63,665 nt of DNA. It comes from Providencia sneebia DSM 19967 (GTDB lineage: Bacteria; Pseudomonadota; Gammaproteobacteria; Enterobacterales; Enterobacteriaceae). This document shows positions 46,396 to 54,453 of this stretch, one piece after another. The notes under the pieces are model-generated. The model saw only the letters and a program-made list of their open reading frames with translations, was not told the origin of the DNA and did not search any database. The DNA is taken from NCBI RefSeq assembly GCF_000314895.2, contig NZ_CM001773.1, positions 2,924,544-2,988,208 of the forward strand. The letters are read 5' to 3'. The first letter of the stretch is position 1; each line of letters starts with the position of its first letter. A program made the translations under genes and the position numbers.

Positions 46396-46700
46396 GTTAT
46401 AAGCATGAAATAAATGGTAATTTGATAGGAATTTTAGAAGGAGCCAACTTATATAATTGTATGGGCTGTCTCGATTACTTATGTAAACACTTAAGGTCCT
46501 ATGGCGAAGATCTATCTAATATCATTTCTTTCGTATCTATATCGGTAAAAGGGATTGAAAAACTAGAATTAGTGCGTGGTGCATTACTAATTGCAAAAGA
46601 AAGACTCGCAGAAAAAGATCATCTAAAAAAGATAAGTAAAAATTTACTATCTCTAGCTAATTTCTATGTAACACTTGCTACGCGTAGCAAGTGTTACTAA
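46394..46700 (+). pseudogene. 3' fragment of a paralogue of the AT-rich gene
   Basis: The open frame straight after the IS end encodes 'GILEGANLYNCMGCLDYLCK' and 'LELVRGALLIAKERLAEKD'. It aligns with the C-terminus of the 43963 product (SLYNCIGCLSIL... and LRKALHIAENILYE). The 5' part is lost at the IS. The tail differs and runs into a palindrome at its stop. Confidence 0.75.
46668..46697. repeat. Perfect 30-base palindrome
   Basis: GTAACACTTGCTACG directly followed by its exact complement. It covers the last codons of the paralogue fragment. It lacks a T-run; it may stop transcription or be a recombination relic. Confidence 0.7.
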
Positions 46701-46837
46701 TCGCTAATCAATAATTTTTCATGATAGTGTAGGATATCTGTACCCAATTGCGATGACACTTCTGATAGTGCTTTAACTTGATAAAATTGTTTTTTGAACA
46801 TATCGAACCTCCAACATAATAGTATGAAGGTTCATAT

Positions 46838-47312
<475 letters not shown>

Positions 47313-47463
47313 CTAAAGAGATCCCTGATAGAAAGAACATGTAGATAATCTAGTGTAAGCGACTCATGATATATTTAATAAGGGCAACTCAGTATTACAA
47401 AAAATCTCAGATATATATTATCTCCTTGAATAGCTATCATGTTCTTTTATTTCAAGGAGTAAT

Positions 47464-48336
47464 ATGCATCACAACGCTCACTTTAAAACCCTCCTATCGA
47501 CTCTACCGACTTCATTCCAAACCTCTTTTTTCAACCAACTCAGTCACCTAATCAACTACTCCCCCATCATCGGTTTGATGGGTAAAACGGGAGCGGGAAA
47601 ATCCAGTCTTATCAACGCTCTATTCCAATCGTCATTATCACCTGTGAGTGATGTTTCAGGCTGCACACGCCAAGCCCAACGCTTCAGCATGACGATGAAC
47701 AACCATACTCTCACTTTTGTAGATTTACCCGGCGTGGGGGAAAGCCTTGAGCGGGATAAAGAGTACCACCAGCTCTATCGCAACTTATTACCAGAATTCG
47801 ATTTAATCATTTGGGTACTCAAGGCCGATGACCGAGCATGGTCTTCTGATGAACAGTGCTATCGCTTTCTCACGAAGAAATGCGGTTACCAACCTAATCA
47901 ATTTCTATTTGTCTTGAACCAAGCCGATAAAATAGAGCCTTGTCGCCAGTGGGATGAATACAAGCATCAACCATCCTCAGAGCAGGCCTATAACTTAAAA
48001 TTAAAGCAACAAGCCGTGATAACAGCATTCAAGCCGCATCATCCGGTGATGACGGTTTCTGCTGTCGAAAACTATCAACTCACTGAGTTAGCTGAGCAAT
48101 TAATACAGGCGTTACCGGCGCAAGCCAGTAGCGGGGTAGCTAGGCAACTGAACAGCGCTTACCGGACGCAATCTGTGGAAAATTCTGCACGTAACGATTT
48201 TGGGCAATGTGTCAGTGATATCGTCGATACCATAATCGATATTATTCCATTACCCACATTGATAAAACATACGATCAGCACTGTCAAAAACAGCATCGTA
48301 TCCGTCGCTAAATCCTTGTGGAGTTTTTTCTTTTAA
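47464..48336 (+). CDS. YfjP/YeeP-family GTPase
   Basis: 290 residues, an Era-like GTPase common in CP4 islands. G1 'GLMGKTGAGKSSLINALF' (about 37-54), G2 Thr near 'SGCTRQAQRF', G3 'FVDLPGVGES', G4 'LNQADKIEP'. A hydrophobic C-terminus ends 'LWSFFF'. The cellular role is unknown; it accompanies ardB and yfjQ-like genes, as in E. coli. GGAG is present at 47455-47458. Confidence 0.88.
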   Translation: MHHNAHFKTLLSTLPTSFQTSFFNQLSHLINYSPIIGLMGKTGAGKSSLINALFQSSLSPVSDVSGCTRQAQRFSMTMNNHTLTFVDLPGVGESLERDKEYHQLYRNLLPEFDLIIWVLKADDRAWSSDEQCYRFLTKKCGYQPNQFLFVLNQADKIEPCRQWDEYKHQPSSEQAYNLKLKQQAVITAFKPHHPVMTVSAVENYQLTELAEQLIQALPAQASSGVARQLNSAYRTQSVENSARNDFGQCVSDIVDTIIDIIPLPTLIKHTISTVKNSIVSVAKSLWSFFF

Positions 48337-48368
48337 CTTCTTAAATTAACACAACATTGATGACATCT

Positions 48369-48402
48369 AGCGCCACTCCTTAACGGGATTGGCGCTTTTT
48401 TT
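48369..48402 (+). terminator. Rho-independent terminator
   Basis: AGCGCCA (48369-48375) pairs with TGGCGCT and is followed by TTTTTTT. It is placed between the GTPase and the antirestriction gene, so they are separate transcripts or only partly read through. Confidence 0.85.
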
Positions 48403-48428
48403 ATTTCTTTATATTGGAGTATCAACTT

Positions 48429-48854
48429 ATGAGTAACACAACTGAATCTACTATCACAATGGAATTAGTCCCTGATGAACAACGCCTTGATTTTTGGTTC
48501 AACCATTTTGGTGCAGTGAAAGGCTGGGCCACCTTTGAAGTGGTGATCTTCACCACGATGGGCCAATTCTGCGATGAGTATCATGGCGGTTACTGGGAGT
48601 ACGGCTCGCTCAATAATGGCGGTGCCTTTATCTACCCCGATATCAACGCAGACACCTTAACCCTATTCAACATGCATAACGGCAATGAAGCCACGGTGAG
48701 CCAAGAGGCGGCAGGAATTGCAGTGTGTCTTATCCTGTACAGCATCTGGTCTTTCCAAACAGAAAGCGAAGTGATGTGTGACCGCTTTTATCAGTTGCGT
48801 GACTACGCTTCACAGCATCCCGAATCCTCTGCCATTTTCCACTTAATTGATTAA
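48429..48854 (+). CDS. Antirestriction protein, ArdB/KlcA family
   Basis: 141 residues from ATG 48429 (MSNTTESTITMELVPDEQ). Family signatures are 'RLDFWFNHFGAVKGWATFEV', 'QFCDEYHGGYWEYGSLNNGG' and 'SQEAAGIAVCLILYSIWSFQ'. KlcA/ArdB proteins reduce type I restriction in vivo, helping the element to enter new hosts. It is full length, and the next gene (DUF932) starts 14 bases downstream. Confidence 0.92.
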   Translation: MSNTTESTITMELVPDEQRLDFWFNHFGAVKGWATFEVVIFTTMGQFCDEYHGGYWEYGSLNNGGAFIYPDINADTLTLFNMHNGNEATVSQEAAGIAVCLILYSIWSFQTESEVMCDRFYQLRDYASQHPESSAIFHLID

Positions 48855-48868
48855 TCCGGAGTTTTATC

Positions 48869-49705
48869 ATGAGTTTATTAGCTTCACGTTTTGGTTCTGC
48901 TAACAGCATTCGTCGTGAGCGTCCACTCACTATCGAAGAGTTATTCCGTACTGTACCGAGTGTGTTTTCTGAAGAAAAACACGATTCACGTAGTGAACGG
49001 TACACTTACATTCCCACCATCACCTTGTTAGATAGCCTACAAAAAGAAGGTTTCTATCCGTTCTTTGCCTGCCAGACTCGGGTACGGGATGTGAGTCGTC
49101 GAGAGCACACCAAGCATATGTTACGCCTGCGGCGACATGACCAAATTACAGGCGTACAAGTCCCTGAAATTATTTTGCTCAATAGCCATGATGGCTCAAG
49201 TAGCTATCAAATGTTACCGGGACTCTTTAGAGCCGTGTGCTCTAACGGTTTGGTGTGCGGTGATGTGTTAGGTGAAGTGCGTGTGCCTCATAAAGGGGAT
49301 GTGGTGGGTAAAGTAATTGAAGGGGCATATGAGGTACTCGATACGTTTGAGCAAGTGGCTGAAAAACGCGAAAGTATGCAGTCGTTATTGTTACCGCCTC
49401 CTGCCCAGCAAGCCTTTGCGGAAGCGGCGTTGACCTACCGCTTTGGTGAAGAATTTCAGCCCGTCACGCGAGAGCAAGTCCTACAGCCTCGACGCGTTGA
49501 AGATAAGAAAGAAGATCTTTGGACGGTGTACCAACGTCTACAAGAAAACCTGATTAAAGGAGGATTATCTGGTCGCACTGAAAAAGGTAAACGTGCCCGA
49601 ACTCGTTCGGTGAATGGGATTGATGGCGATATCAAACTCAATAAAGCCCTTTGGGTGATGGCAGATACCTTATTTAACCAACTCGCCCCTCGCCAGCCCA
49701 ACTAA
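48869..49705 (+). CDS. DUF932 protein (YfjQ/YubP-like)
   Basis: 278 residues. DUF932 family, a standard member of CP4-type islands and plasmids. Visible marks are 'RYTYIPTITLLDSLQKEGF', 'LRRHDQITGVQVPEIILLNS', 'SYQMLPGLFRAVCSNGLVCG' and 'SVNGIDGDIKLNKALWVMAD'. It is related to phage/plasmid-encoded LGT-type proteins of unproven function. It is very likely cotranscribed with the antirestriction gene. Confidence 0.9.
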   Translation: MSLLASRFGSANSIRRERPLTIEELFRTVPSVFSEEKHDSRSERYTYIPTITLLDSLQKEGFYPFFACQTRVRDVSRREHTKHMLRLRRHDQITGVQVPEIILLNSHDGSSSYQMLPGLFRAVCSNGLVCGDVLGEVRVPHKGDVVGKVIEGAYEVLDTFEQVAEKRESMQSLLLPPPAQQAFAEAALTYRFGEEFQPVTREQVLQPRRVEDKKEDLWTVYQRLQENLIKGGLSGRTEKGKRARTRSVNGIDGDIKLNKALWVMADTLFNQLAPRQPN

Positions 49706-49916
49706 TTTTCCCGCCCTGACAGGTTGTGTCGTTACACCTCACTTTCCTATCGTTTAAATAAACAGCATGGCGTTATTTATCAATGAATTACTTATAGTCA
49801 TTTTTCACTAAAAAGCCCAATGAGAATTTTTCCCAACAGACATAACCTGTCAATCCCCTAAGTTAAACTCCCTCACTTCTTAATTTCCTAACGTCTGTTA
49901 TTGAGAGCAATACGTT

Positions 49917-50220
49917 ATGTTTCAGACCAACCGAAAATATGACCGCATGGCTGTGCGACTCTCTGCGCTGATTGCCCGATTAATGGCAGGAGAAAGCCTT
50001 GTGCTCTCGTGTTTAGCCCAAGAGTTCAATGTTTCTGAACGCACGTTACAGCGGGATTTACGTGAACGATTGGCTTATCTGGGTGTAGAAGGTCGGCAAG
50101 GTTGTTATCGTTTGCCTATCAATACGCTAAAAGCTTATCGAGACAAAGATGTTCTTACCTTTGTGAAACAGATTGGGATGACGCGATTGTTTCCGGGGCT
50201 AAAGGGAATGACGGTAAAAC
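49917..50220 (+). pseudogene. YfjR-like WYL/HTH regulator, truncated
   Basis: About 100 residues remain of a DeoR/WYL-type regulator. The helix-turn-helix is 'LSCLAQEFNVSERTLQRDLR'; the WYL domain that should follow is missing after 'LKGMTVKPYG'. At about 50200-50230 the sequence joins an unrelated frame (+1). The E. coli YfjR is over 230 residues. Confidence 0.75.
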
Positions 50221-50482
50221 CTTATGGCAAGTATGTGGGGGCCAGAATAGTACTTGTAGGATTGTGGGCTCAACCAAACATTATGTTGCTGTACTGAATC
50301 ATAAATCTGCGTCAGGTTGTGCATTTGGTGATTTTTATATCGTGGCAAGAACTGACGGAAACTGGCAACAACGCGATACAGGCACTTGTAGCCCTAATGC
50401 CTACGTCCAGAAAGGGACGATTAATAATGGTCAGTACTCTTCGGTCGATATTGGTGTTGGCGGGACGATTGTAGCTCGTTAG
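50221..50482 (+). pseudogene. C-terminal fragment of an unknown exported-type protein
   Basis: About 87 residues fused by the joint to the regulator gene: 'STKHYVAVLNHKSASGCAFG', 'FYIVARTDGNWQQRDTGTCS', 'YVQKGTINNGQYSSVDIGVG'. Cys, Gly and Thr content suggest an extracytoplasmic domain. No own start codon. Not recognised. Confidence 0.45.
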
Positions 50483-50652
50483 CCCATTGGGTATTGGAGT
50501 ATGCAAAAAGAGTTCTCAGGCAAGAATCGACCACGCTGGAAAGAAAAGGACCGTACTAAAGGCGGATTTCAAGCCTACCAACAATAAATCTATATTCTCG
50601 CTGCCGTCAATGGCGGTAGCGAGGACGATACAAGATAACTAAAGGTAACGTA

Positions 50653-51105
50653 ATGAATAAGATAAAAAGCCTATTTGCGATGAGTTTATTGGCAGTCAGT
50701 ACATTTAGCTTGGCTGAAGAACAACAGCGTTATGCGAGCATCACACATACGAGCTCAAATTTTATTAACCAAGGCTACTGTGGTTATTCATTTACCCTCG
50801 ATAATGGCGGTAACCATATGGTTCTAGACCATGCGGAGTTTGGTGCGCTTGAACTCACGCTGCGAATGAAAGATGGAAAAGGAAAAGTATTAGGGGATAC
50901 AGTACTGGAAGTGGAACCTTTTGGCGATTCTAGCGCCACTCGTGCCACCTTTGCTGGATTGGAAATTCCTTGTGAAGATGTTGCTGAATTTGAGGTTGTT
51001 AAAGCGGTGGAAGATCAGAACGGGCATAAGGTCGAATTGCCGTTATCCATCTTTGAGGCCAATAATCCTGAGTTGGCGAAGATGTCGGTGGCTGGGGAAA
51101 AATAA
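50653..51105 (+). CDS. irmA: IrmA-like exported protein
   Basis: 150 residues with a signal peptide (MNKIKSLFAMSLLAVSTFSLA). The mature protein resembles IrmA, the small fibronectin-III-like protein of uropathogenic E. coli reported to mimic a cytokine receptor. It reads 'FINQGYCGYSFTLDNGGNHM', 'LDHAEFGALELTLRMKDGKG' and 'PFGDSSATRATFAGLEIPCE'. Two cysteines could form a disulfide. IrmA genes are island-borne and often follow the same yfj genes. Terminator downstream. Binding function is untested here. Confidence 0.75.
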   Translation: MNKIKSLFAMSLLAVSTFSLAEEQQRYASITHTSSNFINQGYCGYSFTLDNGGNHMVLDHAEFGALELTLRMKDGKGKVLGDTVLEVEPFGDSSATRATFAGLEIPCEDVAEFEVVKAVEDQNGHKVELPLSIFEANNPELAKMSVAGEK

Positions 51106-51136
51106 TAGTTTTTTAGCTATCTATCAAAGTAACGAT

Positions 51137-51169
51137 TGGCAGATTGAATGATCTGCCATTTTTGTTTTT
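51137..51169 (+). terminator. Rho-independent terminator of the IrmA-like gene
   Basis: TGGCAGAT-TGAATG-ATCTGCCA followed by TTTTTGTTTTT. Confidence 0.88.
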
Positions 51170-51626
51170 CCCACTTTTAAAGTGGGAAAGATATAATACC
51201 TTCATCAATAATAAAACAATAATTTTGTTCGACAGAATATCTCTACTAGATTTATTGCTCCTCATCTAATAAAGTCTTGTTAGCTTTGAGCTACCAACTC
51301 GCCCATTACTGCTAAATGTTTTATCGGCAGCGGCTTAAAACTCACGATATTATATTTTTAATTCAGGATGATCGATTCTGAATACTTCTAACCAAAACTC
51401 CCTATAGACTGAGCTACTTAGCAGTGAAGTTTGAGAAGGTACGTTTTGCAGAGACTGTTTTATTCAATCCTAGTGTTCCCAATACACCTTACCAAACATC
51501 GAGGTAGTCTGTGCTGATAGCTCGATTATCATTCCGAACGTAATTGCTTGTCCATATCTACATGATAAAAAATGATCAATGTTTATAGCTCCTTAATTGG
51601 AAAAATCACGAAAAATACTGCTTTAT
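51170..51626. other. No gene recognised
   Basis: About 450 bases between convergent transcripts. A CCCACTTTTAAAGTGGG palindrome occurs at 51170-51186. No frame of note on either strand. Confidence 0.4.
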
Positions 51627-52385
51627 TTAAAAATCAAGAACAATTCCATTTTTTCCCATGAGTTCAAGCAACGCTTTTGTATTACTTAGCATTTGTAGCT
51701 TTACATCATTTTCAGGCATTGACCATGCCTCGCCCAGCAACCTGACTGTAATATTGAAATCCCATGGCATCACCGTTCGATTTTTGAATTGAGCAAATGG
51801 CCCGTCGCTCTCTGGTACAACCCTGTCTTTAGGGAGCTTAGTAGCAAGAGCTTTCCCAGCGGCAGAGTTGAAAGCAGCCGGACCAATACTGAACCAGCAT
51901 CCCTGTGCTGAAGCATTCCTCAACTCCGTAACACTTCCAGTGAACCAATGTAAAATAGGAATTCCATGAGAGGGGAACGCTTTTAAGGTAGCCAGCACAT
52001 CAGGAACGGCTTGCCTTGAGTGAATGCTCATTGCTCGTCCCCCAACATCGTGGCACTTCCTGACCACCTCGGAAAACACTCGACGTTGCATCGCGTAACT
52101 GGTGAAATATCGTTTTGAACCATCCAATCCAATCTCACCTACAGCATCCACGTTTTGAATCAACTCGAGAAGCATTTCCAATTCCTGGAAACGATCAGCG
52201 ACAATTTCAGGATGAAGTCCAGGACTGATCATTACAGATTCATGTTTTTCTAAAACATGACCTGTAGCCTGAAAAGCCTTTGGGCTCGTAGTAACTAACC
52301 AAGTGAAAACATTACGCTTAATCGTACCAGCATAAACATTTCTAGCCTCGGGATACAAATCAACATGACAGTGAAAATCAATCAA
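51627..52385 (-). CDS. qatD: QatD, TatD-like metal-dependent hydrolase of the Qat system
   Basis: 252 residues, TatD-family amidohydrolase/nuclease fold. The metal site His pair is in 'MIDFHCHVDLYPEA', a Glu in 'VDAVGEIGLDGS', further His in 'MSIHSRQAV' and 'ILHWFTGS', and the C-terminal 'VPESDGPF'. It is the fourth gene of qatABCD and overlaps qatC by four bases. Qat was shown to protect E. coli against phages; the role of QatD is likely nucleolytic. Confidence 0.88.
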   Translation of the reverse strand: MIDFHCHVDLYPEARNVYAGTIKRNVFTWLVTTSPKAFQATGHVLEKHESVMISPGLHPEIVADRFQELEMLLELIQNVDAVGEIGLDGSKRYFTSYAMQRRVFSEVVRKCHDVGGRAMSIHSRQAVPDVLATLKAFPSHGIPILHWFTGSVTELRNASAQGCWFSIGPAAFNSAAGKALATKLPKDRVVPESDGPFAQFKNRTVMPWDFNITVRLLGEAWSMPENDVKLQMLSNTKALLELMGKNGIVLDF

Positions 52386-53647
52386 AGCAATTTATCCTGA
52401 ATGAGTACAGTTTCTAACTCTTTTATACCTTCTTGCAAAACTCTACGGTACATGGGACGCTCGTTAATCGGTGCAAAAACCAACGAGCCACCAAGAAATC
52501 TATCAAGCCCTCTCTTCCTTACATCAAGGATGGCAAGTGCTACAGCCATAGGATCATCTGGCGCACTAGACTTGTCACTACCAACAACAGATTCAAAGCG
52601 GTAAGACGTAGTATCCCCCTCAGGTTTCCATGCAATGAATGCAGCCCGACGGATCAAGCAAGGAACACAACGTCCACAGTGCTGACGATTATAGGTTCGA
52701 AAACGGCCACAACTCGTAGAATCAGCAGCCCATTTTTGCAAAAGATCTTGGTCAAGACATTGCCGCATCATTTCGCCCTTAGTTTTGAAACGGTACGGCA
52801 ACTCAAGCTGCACATGGATGCCCAAATTATCCAGAACTTTTTGCAACATATCGATAAACATAGGATGAGTTGTACGAGTACTCAAACTGGATATGCGCCC
52901 TGGGACCAAAGGAGGATTTATGGAGATCACTCCATTTTCGGGAATAAATATTGTTGGTTTTGGTAAGTTTATTTTCGTTGAGGCAAGTAATGCAAATGCA
53001 TAAAAAGCTAATGAGCGACCACGTGTCGAAGGCTCGCGCGATCCTTTGAAACTGATGCCATGACTCCATTGATAATGTGAACCATTTCCCATCAGCATGG
53101 ATGCGTATGCCCTTTGTCGCTCAGAATCTTTATGTGCGAGTTGAGAAACAAATAGTGGTTTTCGCCCCTTAGCCACCAAATCAATTCCACCTATTAGACT
53201 ATCCAGCCCTCCGGATAATAAAGATACGCAATCATTAGTGAGAAAAGCGCCATCTCCTTGAGGAGGTTCCATGCCTGCATTATTGAAATTTAATAACCAA
53301 TAATCACCAGTTAAAACTTTTAGCATATCTTCAAGATCGGATTTTAGCGGTAGCCACTTATCTGGATTGCACAATCCAACCGTAAGCTGAATATTCCGGG
53401 TCCAGCCATCTGCACTTGTTCTTCTAGGGCTTGATAGGTCCGCGCTACATACCGCGAGGCAAAACTGCACAAAATCCCAAATCTCTATTGAAGGTCGAAA
53501 TCCACCCCGTTTTAATGCACCATGCCATCGATTCGCAATTGTACCAATACCTGCACGCTTAGCGCCTTTAAAATAGGAGAATACTCGCTCATCAGAAGGA
53601 ACCTGCGCTGGAATCAGTTCTGCTTTAGCACACATAACTTTAATCAT
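52382..53647 (-). CDS. qatC: QatC, QueC-like protein of the Qat system
   Basis: 421 residues. The PP-loop ATPase motif is 'LLSGGLDSLIGGIDLV' (SGGxDS), as in the 7-cyano-7-deazaguanine synthase QueC. A cysteine set 'CGRFRTYNRQHCGRCVPCLI' would bind zinc. It carries an extra N-terminal region compared with QueC. In Qat it is thought to make or attach a queuosine-like modification, by analogy. It overlaps both neighbours by four bases, showing an operon. Confidence 0.9.
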   Translation of the reverse strand: MIKVMCAKAELIPAQVPSDERVFSYFKGAKRAGIGTIANRWHGALKRGGFRPSIEIWDFVQFCLAVCSADLSSPRRTSADGWTRNIQLTVGLCNPDKWLPLKSDLEDMLKVLTGDYWLLNFNNAGMEPPQGDGAFLTNDCVSLLSGGLDSLIGGIDLVAKGRKPLFVSQLAHKDSERQRAYASMLMGNGSHYQWSHGISFKGSREPSTRGRSLAFYAFALLASTKINLPKPTIFIPENGVISINPPLVPGRISSLSTRTTHPMFIDMLQKVLDNLGIHVQLELPYRFKTKGEMMRQCLDQDLLQKWAADSTSCGRFRTYNRQHCGRCVPCLIRRAAFIAWKPEGDTTSYRFESVVGSDKSSAPDDPMAVALAILDVRKRGLDRFLGGSLVFAPINERPMYRRVLQEGIKELETVLIQDKLL

Positions 53648-54453
53648 TCTGAAAATACCTCTAGGGCAGACAAGAGAATAGACTGGGCCAAGCTTTTCGG
53701 TTCTGTATTTTTTGTAGTTTGTTTTTCCAATACCACTCTAACCTCAGCACCGACCCACTCGCGAATATCAGAACGCCGTTCCTGAATTAATAAAGGATCA
53801 TATTTTAATTTTTCGTAAGTCTGTCCAAGCTGGAGATCTATTCGATTACAAATCTCATTCGCAATGGTCAACCCCATAACTTCAGCTATTTGCGCATCCG
53901 TGAGATTAAATATGTCCACGTCAGGATAAAGTTCATAAAGTTGCGCCATAGCCTCCGCGCCAGCATTACGGAGCGATTCGTCATCAACGCTTCCTGTCCC
54001 AGGAATAACCTCTTTCAAAATTTCAAGAGTAAGATCTGTTGCCGAAAGATTCTCTTGACGAACATGAGTAAGCCAATCAATCACTCGCTGGTCGTTTCCA
54101 TCCCTAGCAGACGTCAGGAACTCACCAAGACTACCGACACCACTGGCAACACCTCGCATAGTAGCAGCAGCTCGTCGCGCGCCCCCCATTCCTTTGGAGA
54201 CCATGCTTTTTGTCGCACCACGTAAATTATCGTGGCTGCCATTTTGCAGATATCCCCCAAGTAGCGAACGAGCAGGTCCAAACCGTCGTTCTGGTGCTAT
54301 TGCACCATCAGAAATTACATTTCCACCGTTCTCCTCCGATGGTGAATCAGGCGAATCTCCTCCACCTGTTGTAGAGTCACTTTCAGGTTTTAACCATTCA
54401 GGATCAAACGGTGAACCTGCGCGGCCTCCCCCACTAGAAGTTGATGTTCCCAT
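53644..54453 (-). CDS. qatB: QatB protein of the Qat system
   Basis: 269 residues. The N-terminus is low complexity and Gly/Ser-rich (MGTSTSSGGGRAGSPFDPEW), followed by a helical domain with 'SDARDGNDQRVIDW'-like segment (residues about 110-130). No enzyme motif. Identified by order: directly after the KAP ATPase and before qatC. QatB has been described as the likely target of QatC modification. It overlaps qatA by one base and qatC by four. Confidence 0.85.
   Translation of the reverse strand: MGTSTSSGGGRAGSPFDPEWLKPESDSTTGGGDSPDSPSEENGGNVISDGAIAPERRFGPARSLLGGYLQNGSHDNLRGATKSMVSKGMGGARRAAATMRGVASGVGSLGEFLTSARDGNDQRVIDWLTHVRQENLSATDLTLEILKEVIPGTGSVDDESLRNAGAEAMAQLYELYPDVDIFNLTDAQIAEVMGLTIANEICNRIDLQLGQTYEKLKYDPLLIQERRSDIREWVGAEVRVVLEKQTTKNTEPKSLAQSILLSALEVFSE

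Noticed and set aside
47366..47551. Short frame before the YfjP-like GTPase
   Set aside because: It overlaps the GTPase start out of frame and has no own ribosome site.
52433..52966. 177-codon frame antisense to qatC
   Set aside because: It lies wholly inside qatC, whose PP-loop and zinc motifs prove the coding strand.
52382..53647. Housekeeping queuosine gene queC
   Set aside because: The protein is nearly twice the length of QueC, overlaps KAP and TatD-type genes, and fits the Qat order; it is QatC.
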